64,000 nt of DNA from Neospora caninum Liverpool. Taxonomy: Eukaryota; Apicomplexa; Conoidasida; Eucoccidiorida; Sarcocystidae. The stretch lies in NCBI RefSeq assembly GCF_000208865.1, contig NC_018390.1:2156790-2220789 (forward strand), read 5' to 3'. The position numbers and the translations under genes were made by a program. The notes beneath the pieces are model-generated. The model was not told where the DNA came from. It saw only the letters and a list, made by a program, of their open reading frames with translations, and made no database searches. This document shows positions 25,301-38,035 of the stretch, piece by piece (position 1 is the first letter of the stretch; each line of letters begins with the position of its first letter).

Positions 25301-27462
25301 ACTGTGGCCTTTTGCAAAAACCGCACAAGGAATTCCGACTCCATGGTCACGAGGCAGCGCGAGTGCGCTCGCCAATCCTTGGGAGGGCGAGACGTTCGGC
25401 ACGCCGAATCTCCTTCCTATATAGCTCCTATTTCAGAGTCCTCTGTGCGTCAAGAGGTCTTTTTTGAGTGGGACCTCCACGAGGGGGGCCAACGAGGCAG
25501 GCCTAGCTTTCAGACGCACAGACAAGGACGTGCCGGAATGCCGCTCACCTCCAATGGCCAGGCAATTTAAAGGGGCGTTCTGAACACCCCCAGAAGCCGA
25601 GATATGGGCGCCGAGAAACTTCCGCGTCTTTCCCGCCAACGCTCTGTGCTTGAGAAAAAGTTCGTCGATCTCCGCAGGCAAGCTGGGTGCTTGTTTCTTG
25701 CCTGCTGCACGCTTAGCTGCGTTGCCTCCCTTCTTGGCTGCTCCGTCCTTCTGCATGTCATCGCTTGACTCGTCGGTACTTCCACCCTTGGCTTTCCCCC
25801 CCTTCGTCTTGAGTTTTTTCTTGGCTTCGCCCCCAGTGCGAGTCTTTTCTCCTGCGCGTTCCACCGTTTTCGTCGTGTCTTTCTCACGGCTCTCTTCGTC
25901 GTCACTACCCTTTTCAGCACTGGGGTCGTGGCAGTGCTCTTCCTTCTCGTCGTCCTTGTCCGTCGGGGGCGTCGTCTGAGCCGTCTTCTTCGGCGGAGCC
26001 TGAGAGACGAGAGCGCGGGCCTTACTGTTTCCAGAGGGTTTCTCCGCTTTGTCGGCTGCTGTTCGCTTCTCGGACTCAGAGAGCGCGTCCCTCAAGTTAC
26101 GTTTCCCCTCCGCTTTTGCGTGCGATGCGACCTCGCCCTGCGGACCGCGCTCCCTCTTCACGCGTTTCGGAGCGAGGGACTTCTCATCCGACACCGAGTT
26201 GCCAGGGGACACATGGGAGCTCGGACTCGTAGCCTGTGTGCTCGGCACCATATCCTCTGGAGAGTCGTCCTGGTCGCGCTTTACGCCGCGCTGCCGAGGC
26301 CCTAAGAACGCAAACCCATCGACAACAAGAGAAACTAAAGAACAGCCTCGTGCTTGCGGCCCCTGATTGGCAGTAGGAAATCCCTCGATTCAGGCCTCCA
26401 GTTAGGGAATGCGGTCTACGAAACTGGTTCTCTATGAGTGCCGTGGAGTTGTCGCCTCTTGTGCGTTACAAGAGAGACTCTCGGGCATGAACGGGAATAT
26501 CACGAATACTCAAGAATGAAGCTTGGGAGTCAGCGGTGGTAAGCCGCGCGAGTTTTTCTCCAACTCAGACGCGCGCGCTGGCCTAACTCAGCAGTACGGC
26601 CCCATACACTGTGTCTCTGACGATCTCTTTCTGAGCTGCGCGCCTGTACGGCTTTTCAGGCGGAAGCTGTGGAATACCTCACTCCGGGAGGAGAGACACA
26701 CGCGCTCTAACCTTTTTTCAGACCAGCAACCGCTACGTGTTGGAAGATTTGATTTTTTCTGCACACGGTCGCGCACGCGACCTTACCGACGCGCTCTTGG
26801 GACGCAGCAGCGTCGCCTCCTTTGCTTTTTCTCGGGGATGCTGCGCCTGCCATGGCTGTCCTGCCGGCACACGAAACGCCCGATAACGGTGGTCCTATCC
26901 TCGTCGCCCCTCTGCTTGCAGTGCAGCGGCACGCCGCGAACTGCGCCAGGTAGGCGTGTTTCCTGGGGAAAAACCGGAGCGCCGACGCTGGCTGTGGCGT
27001 GTATGTCAAATTCCGGTCGTGCGGGGGGAAGAGCCGGGCACGCACACTTTGGGGGGTCGGCAGAAGGAAAGCAGCCCTCCCTTGTCGTCCCCTAGCACCC
27101 CAAAGTGTAGATCTGTGAGATGACGCTAAAGAAACGCGGCTGGGCAAAGGAAAGGCCACGAACCAAACACTGGGAAAGGCGACTGAAGAGGCCGGTTGGC
27201 GGGTATCCGTCGCCCGAAGCTGCGCCGCCGGTGTAAGGGAGTATGCAGGCTTCCTGCTTCGAACGCCGGTGTTTTTTCTGGAGGTGTTCTCTCTGGCAGC
27301 TGGTCTCAGATCAATGCGTCGATGTCGAGGGAAGCGCGAAAAAATGACACACGCGGCTTTGGAGGCGATCGGCGTAAAAACTCCACACTGGCCGGGGCTG
27401 GGCATCAGCGGAAGGCAAACGGATGCAAGCGCAAGCATGAACAGGAAAGACGGCAAACGCAT
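22303..27462 (-). CDS. APN1: AP endonuclease, endonuclease IV family, with organellar-type leader, 10 exons
   Basis: Exons are 27462-26787, 26301-25549, 25280-25225, 24964-24856, 24646-24554, 24421-24372, 23938-23801, 23409-23370, 23042-22913 and 22477-22303, giving 739 aa with all phases matching. The enzyme incises DNA 5' to abasic sites in base excision repair. The catalytic TIM barrel (about residue 453 to the end) shows [72 protein letters not shown] and LVLETPE. By comparison with E. coli Nfo these hold all nine metal ligands (five His, two Glu, two Asp). Upstream lie a Lys/Glu-rich linker (about 225-450) and a leader whose first 24 residues are hydrophobic ([20 protein letters not shown]), then about 200 residues rich in Arg/Ser/Ala with few acids. 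That pattern fits a bipartite apicoplast or mitochondrial signal. Intron 4 uses a GC donor. Confidence 0.95.
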
Positions 27463-29926
27463 GGTTCGCCTTTTCCCCACCTTGGCAAGAAAACGTCTTA
27501 GGTTTTCAGCTTCGGACAAGAACGCATGCAATGCAGAAATAAGTCAAGTGATCAAACTCACGTGAGACAAGGACACAAAGCGAGGAGACGTGGCGGATCC
27601 GACGACTCATCGCTTGATTCCGGCCGCGCGACTTACGGGGGGGGAGGCGTCTGGTTGTGTCATGTCCCAGCAAGGGAGACCTTTTGCATACCGCCAGTTT
27701 CGTCTTTTTTGCCAGCACATTTCGAATCTTTCGCGATCCTGAGACACTCCAAAGTCCCCGGGTCTCTGACGCCTGGCGAGGGATGTTGCATGTGACCAGC
27801 AGCCCTTCGCCGCACCGGTCGGCCAGGGAGACTTTGGTTGTTTAGAGCGCATGGTTCCTTGTTTGGGACTTGGGGACTTTGCGCGTCACCTTCTGGGTGA
27901 CACGGTGAGAGACCCGCGACGGCCAGTACTCACCTTGAGTGAGCAGTACATCTCCTGCTGTCTACTGCGGTCTGCACCACCTTATTCACACTTTTTACTT
28001 GGTGGCTCTGGGCAAAAATTCGTCATTTGGTGTGCTACCTATAACGGGTTTCCATTACGCGCCGCTTCGTGCTTGTGGCAGCACGTGCTGCGCCTATTAG
28101 ACTGCAGGTTTGTGAGGCCGTGACTACGAAGACAATAGCCTTAACGACAGCATCTCAGTCGCTGGTACGCTTTGTCAGCAACTCACACCTTTCCTTTTGC
28201 CCTCTCGGTATGAGCAAGGGACGAGTGCACACGCGAAAGCATATTTGAATCTGCTGGGCACGCGCTGCTGCGCTTTGTGTGTCTACGGTTCCCCGTAACC
28301 AGGCCGTTTTTACTTCCAACAGTGTGTGCCCGCAAGCCAATCAGACTAGGGGCGCTTTGCCGCAGTCCTTCCACAACATTTCATACGGGATTCGTTTCTC
28401 CCGTTTCGTTTGAACAAAACGCAGTGGCATGTTCTGCGCTGGGGGCTATGTGCAACAGCACGGGGGCGAGTCATCGAGCATGCGCGGGTTGTCGTCTGGC
28501 GGCTCGGGAGTATACGGTACTCAAGGATTCGCCTTTTCTGTTTCGTTTCCAACAAAGAGAGGGGGCCAGACGGGTCCTCTCCAAATTAAATTTTTTCGAA
28601 AGGTCGGTGGCATGCAAATCGGCGCTGAAGACTTTTCCGCGTGGGCCAGCAGCGGCCGCCGGTGTCGTTGACGGACTCATTTCCAAGAAGAAACGGGTAC
28701 ACCCAAATTACGCGCCGCAAATGCTGTTTCGTTCCGCTTTCGCGTCGCTGTTGCTTTTCCTAAGAATGCAGCGCCCATGACCTGCTGTGTAGAGAGTTTC
28801 CTTTGTTTCTAGGCCGCCTTTTCGCGGTTCGCTGGGTCGCCGGACACTCCGATCCGGCTTTGATCTCCATTCATAGTTTTTCAGCGGTTTCACGATGACG
28901 TGGCCCAGTTATCTCCGCTGCGATGGATTAAGGCCCTCTCTATCGAGCGTCATTTTACAGCAGAGGGAGCACTCTATTCCATGGAGCTCTGCTGGAGCAC
29001 CGGTCTCCCGAGGTCTTCTCCGCACTCGTCGCTGCGGGGAATCCAACGATGGAATTCGCGTCGTCTCAACGGCCCATGGAGCCGTCGCAAGCGTAGATGC
29101 CCGCACTCGTGGTTGCCAGCAGACGGGCGGTCGCCGAACTCTGTGAGTGTGCGGGATCAGGCTGACGCAGGCGGTGCGGTGGCCACTGATGTTGGGAGGG
29201 TACACGGAATTCGTCGAAACCGGTATACGACAGTTGTGACAAGCTGGGGAATAAAGCGTCGTGCGGTGCTTGTGAATTGTGTGTCATCCCGCGGCGTCTC
29301 TACTGCTGCGACATAATGGACATCGGAGGTTGTGCGTTGGATTCAGAGAAATTGGAAGACATCCGGTTGGGCTAACGAAGTGCACTTTGTAGGGTCCACA
29401 CACCGTAGAGGGAATAGGCGCACTGCTGGCTTCGAATGACTTCCGTTGTGTGTTGGAACTTCGGCCGCTTGTGGGTGTCGGTCCTTAGGTTGCGCACGGA
29501 ACTCTCAAAGCGCCGTATTACCCGAGGCTTTGTCGATCACTGGATGCACGCGTGTTCTTCCTATTCTGGTATGCATGCCTACGTTCTTCTCCGGGCATTG
29601 TTTGGACGCCCCGCTTTGAAAAGTGCCCGTTCGGCGTGTGCCAACGCATGACCAGTCTAGCCTGATACTGAGAGTGACGAGTAGGGGTTCACCCACATGT
29701 GCCTATCGTCCTTGGTTTGTCTGTGTGCAGGCGTCCTTCCCTCGATTCTGTCTCGGCACGGAATTCTTCCTTTCTGAGCGAACGCGCTGCGTGCACCACA
29801 CCAATCAGCACAAGCACACAAAGCTGTGTCCGATGCTGGCCACACACAAGAGAGCACGGGCTCCGCGGCGGAGCCTTTAAATGGGGCGCCGACGGCGCAG
29901 AAGGGGACAGCTCGGAGGGGACAAGA
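27463..29926. other. Spacer between divergent genes
   Basis: This 2.5 kb separates APN1 (-) from HSC20 (+) and should contain both promoters. Plus-strand ORFs at 28277-28780 and 28900-29316 are 138-167 codons long but lack domains or splice partners. The reading frame of HSC20 exon 1 stays open upstream of its ATG to about 29699, with no earlier ATG. Confidence 0.5.
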
Positions 29927-32900
29927 ATGTCGTGTTTTAGACGGAGAGAACAGCCTTCAGCATACGGCGGACATTGTCGCAGTCACTGCAGTCCGACGTC
30001 CATCTGCACTATGCTTCCACTCATGGGGGAGCCAGAGTCTGCCTATGGCGGTCGACTGTTTTCTCCGACAAGGCGCTCGTTCCGGACGCCGTCAGGGGGT
30101 TTCCTCATCTTCGCCCAGCGGGGAGTTTGTGCGGCACAGGGTGGGGGATCCTCTGGAGAGGCCACGGATCTCAGGCAGGCGAGCGGCAGCCTCGCAGAGA
30201 ACCAGCAACAGGGGCCGTCAGAAGAAGAGGCGGGGCAACCGTGCACTCGCTGCGAGGCAGCCCCGACGAGAAAATACCAGATTTTTTGCGAAGTAAGCGA
30301 ATGGCCTGGTGATCCGCGGCGGGAAGACTGGCAGCCGATGAGTGAATACCGTGTTCCGTCTGCCTAAGCAGTGAATGGAGACAAGGGTTCTCCCGGTGTA
30401 ACAGACAAATCCTCCCTGTCTTCTGATGTATCCTGGGTTACACCAAATAGTATGGTTTTGTCAGTGATATCTGTGACAGGCGGGACTACCTGGGTGGTCA
30501 GAAGTTGCATCGCTTTCAAACCCAGATTTCCTTGGTACATACGTGTTTATGGGATCTTCTACAGGAGGTAAAAACGATATCTTATCCATTTGCTTTCTCC
30601 TCTTCACTGCTCGTATGTTAGTAGTTACTCTACCAACTCTTACACTCGCGTTTAGAAGTACATCCTGCTGTCCGATCTGGTTCGAACTGACACTCCGTGC
30701 CTTCGTGGATACAGCGTTGTTTCTGGAAAGAGTACGAGCAGCTAATCGGTTCGGCGATGGCAGCATAAACGCGCATGCGTTTCGCAGCAAAAACATCCGT
30801 AGCGGGGGACCCTGTGAAGAGTTCGGGGGAATCGGCAGGATCGTAGCAACGGAGGGACGAACCATCTGGTGTGTCGGCTGAAGGCGCCATGTCGGACACA
30901 AGTGCGCAGAAGTTACTAACAGAGACACTGGTGTTCAGGAGTGTCTAGCCGAGCGATATAAGCTTCACTTCATGCACACACGAGCAGTTTCCCTATACCT
31001 GTCACTATACGTGTGCTGGAGAAAGAGCCTCTTTTTCTGCATGTTCGTGGAACGTCAGAACTGCGGCGACGTGCTCGTGCCGCAGTATGGAGATGCGGGC
31101 AAGGCCGACTTTTCCTACTTCGATTTTCTGCAAATGTAAGTGATTTGGCTTCATTTCGACAAGACTTTCAGCAACTATTTATCATTCGAATTGTCCCTTT
31201 GAAGCGTACGCCCCCGAGCCGAATGTGCTAGAAAAAGGGCGTTGTGTCGTTGATTGTGTTCTTCGCGTCGGAGGCTATGGGCGCCTCTGAGATTCTAGGA
31301 CTCCCTATGGATAAAAGGGAACCTCTGTCCATATAACTGGTGATGATTTGCGTATTTCACCCGTGTCGCAGGGCTCCCACATTCGACATCGATCGCGCTG
31401 CGTTGGACACGAAATACAAGCAGTTCGAGAAGCGATTGCATCCCGATAAGCACGTCCTTGCTAACCAGGTACATCTCGATCGTAACTTTTGGAGGACCGG
31501 ACGAAGGCGGGTTGTGGCAGAACCCGTCGCAGCAATGCGTCTCACCACGGGAACTGAAGACTGCGTTCGGCCCTCGGCACCAGGGGGTCTGTTGCATGCG
31601 GCGTGCGAGCCTCTCAGAACGAATGGCGCCTTTTGAGCAGCTCACGCGTGGACCGTCGCGGCGCTGCTGTGCGACGCCGTTGCTTACGGGGCCACTTCTG
31701 GTTCGATCCGACCGCTTAGCCGAGCGTCGACTGGAGCGGTAAAGTGGGACTGTTTAATGTGGCATTCCGGAGATCGCCTCTGCTCTCAGAGCCTCTTCTC
31801 TTCCTTTCTTTCTCGGGAGAGCTGTCGCTGCTCACGCACACTCGCCAAACGTGAGCCTAGAGCGAGTCGCGACTGTGCGTGCTGAGGCCTCGGACCGTCC
31901 GCTTCGGTTCATGCAGTTCTCTCTGGTTGGTGTGGTGCACCCCTTCGTGCGGATCCAGGAATGTCAAGACCGACTGGCAAAGCACCGAATGAAGGTCGTC
32001 GAGGCAGTGTCCGCGCTGAAGAACCCTGCGAAACGTGCACTGCACTTGCTGGCACATCACTCGCGTCATTCCAGTGTACGTGCTGCACTACAGAGGTATC
32101 GGTTGCTGTCCTAGGTTTTGGAGAGTATAGCCCGTGAGCGACTGCACTCTGCACTACGAAACGCTGTGACATGCAGGTTACCCACAGCGGCCAGGTCCCT
32201 TGCACGACCGCGACTGTGTGTGCTTGCTGCTTCCGAATTCAGACGCGCGTGGACGAAGGGCTTGAAGCTGATCGCGTGACCGACAGCGATCTTCTTCGGG
32301 AAGTCTTCGAGGTACACTTCCCACCTTTACACACCCCGATCTGAAAGCTGTCCAGAGGAGGGGCACACTGCTTCCGCGGTGGTACTGCTGCTCCGCGGGC
32401 CTCTGTGTGTCACCTTTAGGAGGACGAAATGGACACACGGGGTTGGCGTGTTTCGGAAATCCCAGGCGCGCCCGCCAGAGCTCGCCGCAGAGATGCGCTG
32501 TACCTTCGACGTGGGAAGGAGGGAGGTCCAGGTGGAGGAACGTGGAAATGAGAGGGAGGGTTGGGAGGCGACCATGGCTGAGAACGTGAAGTCTGCAATG
32601 CTAACTATCAAGTGGCCTTCACCGCCACAGCATAGGTACCATCGTGTGCGCTATGCATGCGTGCCGGCAACAACGCGCGTGGAGTGTGCAGCTGCTTGTG
32701 TGACGTACAGCTGAACGAAGCGTTGGAAATGGTGACCTCGCGAGCGGAGCTGGAGGAATTTAAAAGGTGAGTCTCCAAGTTGACCGACGCAGGAACTGAA
32801 CGGTTCGCTGGGAACGGGGATAGACGTCCGCAGAGTGTTGATGACCTTGGGCATGCAGTGTAGCGTTTACGAGGGGATTGTGGCATTATAATGCCACCAT

Positions 32901-33407
32901 GCAATTTCATTTTCGCCCGGACTGTGGATGAATACGCAGGCGAGTGGACGCGCTTCTAGACGAGGATGAGAGGGATCTGTCGAGCCGGTTTCGAGATAAG
33001 GTAAGAACAGAGCGTGCCGTGGATCACAGGTTCGGGATATCAAACGGTGATTCCGATACAAGTAGGAAAAAAGCAACTGGTGCAACACACATCTATGGTA
33101 CGCGTGTAGGGGGAACGGCGAAGTACTCTTCGACCTGTACACTCTGCCGGGTTACAGAATTACGGCATGCACCGGCGCGGACACCTCAGCCGTCCCAGAA
33201 TCCACCCGCGACAATTGTTCTCCAATATTCGACGTGTGCAGGCAGGTATGGTGCCTGCAACACGTGCTGTGAGAGGCCAACGGCACGTTGATTGAATGGT
33301 GTGTTTTTGATGCTCAGGATTTCGACGGAATTCGCAGCCTCATACACAGGTATCAAATGCACGCTAAGCTTCAGGAGAGCATTAAGGACTGGAGTCCACC
33401 TGAATAG
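29927..33407 (+). CDS. HSCB: HSC20/HscB J-domain co-chaperone for Fe-S cluster assembly, 8 exons
   Basis: Exons are 29927-30292, 31059-31135, 31372-31468, 31959-32075, 32243-32311, 32711-32766, 32940-33000 and 33318-33407, giving 310 aa with consistent phases. HscB proteins deliver the scaffold protein IscU to the mitochondrial Hsp70 and stimulate its ATPase during Fe-S cluster transfer. Intron 1 splits a tetracysteine motif: Cys106-x2-Cys109 in exon 1 and Cys121-x2-Cys124 formed by the join, like the zinc-binding N-terminus of eukaryotic HSCB. The J domain follows with YFDFLQMAPTFDID and KRLHPDKHV, in which HPD is 171-173. The helix VVEAVSALKNPAKRALHLL corresponds to the conserved end of the J domain, with the same spacing from HPD as in human HSCB. 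Exons 5-8 form the C-terminal three-helix IscU-binding domain. The first ~100 residues contain scattered Arg and Ser and could include a mitochondrial presequence. Confidence 0.88.
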
Positions 33408-36400
33408 TTGGGGGGACCCACGCGCACTGGCACCCTGAGTGACAAGTTCTTTCTCGCGGGGATCAAATCCGCTTGGCATTTTGCAAAATTGGCATTGTCC
33501 ATCTCGGTCGCCGCGCCAAGGGATAGGCAGTTCTTCGAGACACACGCAGAATTTGGTTTAGTGAGTAGAGAGTGTCCACAGGTATCGAGTAAACCGATTT
33601 ATTGCCTTTCCGGGGCGTTGCGCATGAACCATTTGGACCTCCGAAGACATCGAGGAACGCTGCCGGCGGCTTTCAAATACCTTAAAGCGTATGTGAGCCT
33701 GGGTATGCAACTGCGCAAACGCGAGCATTGCAGCACATGCACCGGCACGGCGCCGGTGCATTATATAATTCGTTTGGATGTGCATCAGTTGGAGGCCAGG
33801 CAAGCGTTCCGAGGATGCGTCTGCTTCGGTTGTCACTGACTTTCCTCAGAGGGTGCGATTCCGTTAACAGGAAAACAGCAGCACAAAGAATTTGCTGAGA
33901 CTGGCGCCAGTTAAATCACTCCGCTCGGTTTCTGTAGCAGGGTTTCTGTTCTGGTGTCAGCCTTGTGGTGTCGTCGCGTAACCGTGTGCTAAAAAAGCTA
34001 GTTCAAAGACAGGAGAATTTTCTGTGATGATCCTCGAAACGCATCGGTCACAAGTATATCCTCCTACGAAACGTCCAAGGACGATATACCCAGCGCCAGA
34101 GCCGAATCGCTCCTTTCGACTGTGTGTACTGTCGAATCACAAACCCAGCGGAGCATATTTTTTCCGATTGATACCACAGAGGAACCATCGGATGTCTTAG
34201 TGGTGCTATGGTAAAATATAAGGGACCAGAATGGCTGCAGTGACATTTGTGCAGCGGGTGCTCGAGTTCCTTAAGGGATGTGGCGCTGGTAACTGGGTCG
34301 ATTGCTCCGAAGCATCAGCGGCACCTGCGGTGATGGCTGACACTGAGTCAGCTCACCACAATCGGTGCTGCTGTTGCCGTCAGTCTTTTGAGAGGCTTTT
34401 CTGCCTTCATTTACTTGCGACAAGTGCAAACGTTTCTAGGGAGAGTGGCGTATGGGGTGAGCTACACGTCTCAAACTGCATGCAGCATTTGCAAGAATCA
34501 ACATTAGATGTGTACTTACTAATACCAAATTTGGAAAGCACCTCAACCATAGTACACCTCGACGCGTGTATGTCCATGGGCCACTAAACATCCTATACCA
34601 TCCGCCATCCCTTGACTGGGTGGAGAAACGGGTAGCCTGTGCAAGCGAGATCGTGGGAAGCTCTCAACGCAGCTTTCGAACACGGAAATGGTTCCTCAGT
34701 CTTCGTTAACGTGTTTTTCCTTCTCCTGCAAGTATTTTTCATACGTTGCCTCGAGCGCGCGCGCTCTACTGTCGTGTTGCCTCTGCTGCCGTCCACCGCG
34801 ACGTGCATGAGGCACCTCTTGAAACCGGAATGATGTGTGAAGTCCGTCGGACCTGCAAATCAGGGGAAGTACGGCAGCATTATAATACAGCCTGACGCCC
34901 GGTGTTGTTTGGAGTTCCGCATCGCCAAAGGAATATAGAAGGCTATCGCCTGAAAAAAACATGCCCGAATGGACTGCGGTACAAAATGGCTATACGCCTG
35001 TGAAGCAACTGAGTCTGTCGGCTAGTATCGACAACTGCCAGGATCTATGGAGGCAAGCTTTGCGATAACCATGCATTCCGACGCCCGGAAGATGCAGAAC
35101 ACAGCAAGCGCTTTGCCAGCGTTCCAGTCACGTAAATAAAGCACAAACGGCGTTATTGTTTACCTCGTCTCATCGGGGACCACAGCCCTCTGGTCCTCTT
35201 CGTTCGGCATGGTTTTCCTGGAAGGTTGCTCGTACAGGGATGTTAGGAGGTGGGAAAAATCGTTGCAGAAACCGACGCGCAAGGAGCGCTAAACAGCGTT
35301 CAATCGTGTCAAAAAGATGAAGGTCGCGATAATTGTAGATACGAAGCAAAAAACTTTTTCTTCTGGTTGCTTGGGGTGGCGACGGGGGCCGGGGGAGCGT
35401 TAGGGGAATGCCCCGCCGCCGCAGGACACTCGAGATCGCCACGTGCTTCGGGGTCGCGTCTCACTCTCGTCGTTGAACCGAGAGACGCCAGCAGTAACAA
35501 CTATTGCGGGTATAGCGTAGATTTCTCGTGAATAGCGACACGATAGGCCTGGTCGCTTGTCACAGATTAGATTCCTGTGGCAAGAACATCTGCTACTGCT
35601 GTCGTGAAGAGGCAAGCAGGGAAGCAAAACACTAACAAGGGGTTATCGTCCTCTCTTTGTTGACGTACTAATGCTGTTGTGCAGAGGCAAAAAGGGAAAC
35701 AAAACTATAACCACTGGTTATATTTCTCAGTGTGTTGCCGTTACGGCGCTCGTTAAAACTGGCGCCATGGTGCGACAGAGATGATCACCATTCCAGAGGT
35801 AAACGGCTCACTGTTGCACAGGCTGATTGTACCCATATCTGTAGGCAAATGTATCTCCACGTTACGGAGAAAATAATAACATTCCGACTCAGTCAACAGC
35901 CTTTGATTGCCTTGGCCCCTGCCATTCAAAATACGTACAGCTCTTAGAGGCACTCAAATGGCATTGGTGCAGAATGAGCATGTGCATATGTTGAAAGTGG
36001 CCAGCTTTCGGCCGTTTGAGGAAACATGAAGTGTCGTACACTTACACCGTTTATCGAGCGTTCATCCGTGTAGGGGTTTTTAGTAGCTTCGCCGGTTTTA
36101 GCAGAACAAATCTCTACTGTGGGTCAATCCCATGATTTGAGGCTTCTCTAGTTACCGAGCTCAACAGGCACGATACAAACTGTGTGCAATCTATTGGAGG
36201 CGCCACCTGAGTTTCACAGATGCGCTCCCCCCACGTAGCGTGCCGTCAGGGCGCTTCATTCTGGTACGGGCTTCAGTTCACTGCTTACACAATGTAGTCA
36301 CATACGGCGCGGATGTGCTCAGGATCTTTCACATGCTGAGGTGCCAAGTTTCCGGACAGTTTGCTGCCAGCAACAGCGAGGTCATACAGACTGTTTGCTG

Positions 36401-38035
36401 ACAACCAGTACGCTGGCGCCACCGAGCAGCAAAGCTGGAGAAATCCTGTGCCGCTTTACAAAGCAGTGTTGCACTGGCATATGAACAGAATCTGAACAAC
36501 GTGATCTAACCTTCGTCGCCGGAAGCGCCCGCTTGCGGTAAGAAGTGACTGCACTTGGAACATGACCTTTCCTAGCTTTTCGGCGGGACGGGGGACATTG
36601 CTCCACATCCACGGAATACCACAACGCGAACCTCAAGACGTGACAGGGTGAATCCCTTGTGGATGCGTGGTTGCTTTTCTTATAGGCACCGCGCTTTCCC
36701 GAACAACAAGATTTCAGATTCGATCGGGTTGTACGCCTTGAGCAACGCGGCTCCACGATCCGGCGTTGGTGTCCCGTGTGGAGTTAGCACCGACCCGTGC
36801 ACCGACGAGACATGAGAAGACCCCGGAAACTTTGGGTTCGACGCTGTTCGTCCAGCGAGTTCTCCCCAGTGCTTATGAACAGCCAGGATACACGGCACGG
36901 AAAATTTTCTGTCGCGAACGCGTCTGAGGCGCGCCGACTGCGAAGTCGCTCGAGAAAGGAGTTGACTGCCTTCTGCTAATGTGTACTGTGTATACGTGCA
37001 TGGAGATTCAAACAAAAGAACCCTGTTCCTTCCGGAAACAACAGCGTGACCAGACTTGCACATACTTTTGGGACTGGGACTGAAGATGAGAATAATGATA
37101 CTTTCCGAAACGTGACTGTCGCACACGTGTTCTCTCGCTGTGCTTCCCGGCTCAGCTGTTCGAGCTCGCTCTATACTATTGAGGGCGGGAGGCAAGAAAA
37201 AAACAGCGTTAAAGCAGTTTTTCGTGTCAATGCTTGCTCAACTTGGACCGGCTCTTCGAAGCCCCAGGGGAGCGCGCCGTTCCAAAATTATCCACAGCAC
37301 AAAAGGACCAGGAGTACTGATGTTTTTTGGGGCATTGTTTTCTGTGTCTTCAGCGGTGGAGACACGCCATTCCCATCCGTCTCCGACACCCCCCCCCCCC
37401 CGCCCTCCTCCCGTATATGGACGCACACATGCGCTCAAGGCACTGACACAACGACTGTGGCGTATCCAAACGCCTCACATTGTTTCAGGATGTACCGCCA
37501 TTTCGCTTCGACACCTATTGTTCTCATTTTGTGACGGATGCTTGTTTAATGGAACGGATTTCATCTCAACGTAACAGGCGTTTTGTGTATCTTCCAACCA
37601 CGCACAACACAGCGGGAGTGTCGCTGTGCATGCAGCTCGGCTTGTCTCATAGCCAACTCGTAGAAGTCCTGGAAAAAACACTTCTCATACCGTTCCTGGT
37701 CGATGCTTTTGCGCTTCTCGTAGACAGTCGATTTGCCTCTCAGTCGCGACTTCCTTTCTGTTGTTGCTGCCACTGCCATACCGTTGCGCCTCTCGCCAAT
37801 CAGCACGGATCCGCGGTACGCTCTATTTCGCAGCTCGAAATTGCCCATTCCATCAGTTGGGTTTTCGAGAAGCTCAACGCTTCTCAAATCCTCTTTAACG
37901 ATGCACAGCTGTCCAGTCACGCCGTCCGGGCTGGCTGCTTCCTTCTGCAGACTCTGCTGAAATTGGAATGTGTATACTGGAGCGCTTTTGCTCGCGTAGG
38001 CGCTTCGTTTGTCGAGGAGAGAGCGCGCGGAAAAA
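33408..38035. other. Long spacer without supported gene
   Basis: A 4.6 kb gap separates the HSC20 stop from the SMC1 start. It contains short ORFs on both strands (for example 33408-33839 +, 36680-37195 -, 37480-38250 +, 37561-38064 -) without domains. A run of C follows position 37388. The last 500 bases should hold the SMC1 promoter. Confidence 0.5.

Noticed and set aside
36680..37195. A 171-codon minus-strand ORF
   Set aside because: No ATG-proximal coding signal, no domain, and no acceptor or donor bounding a coding-like part.
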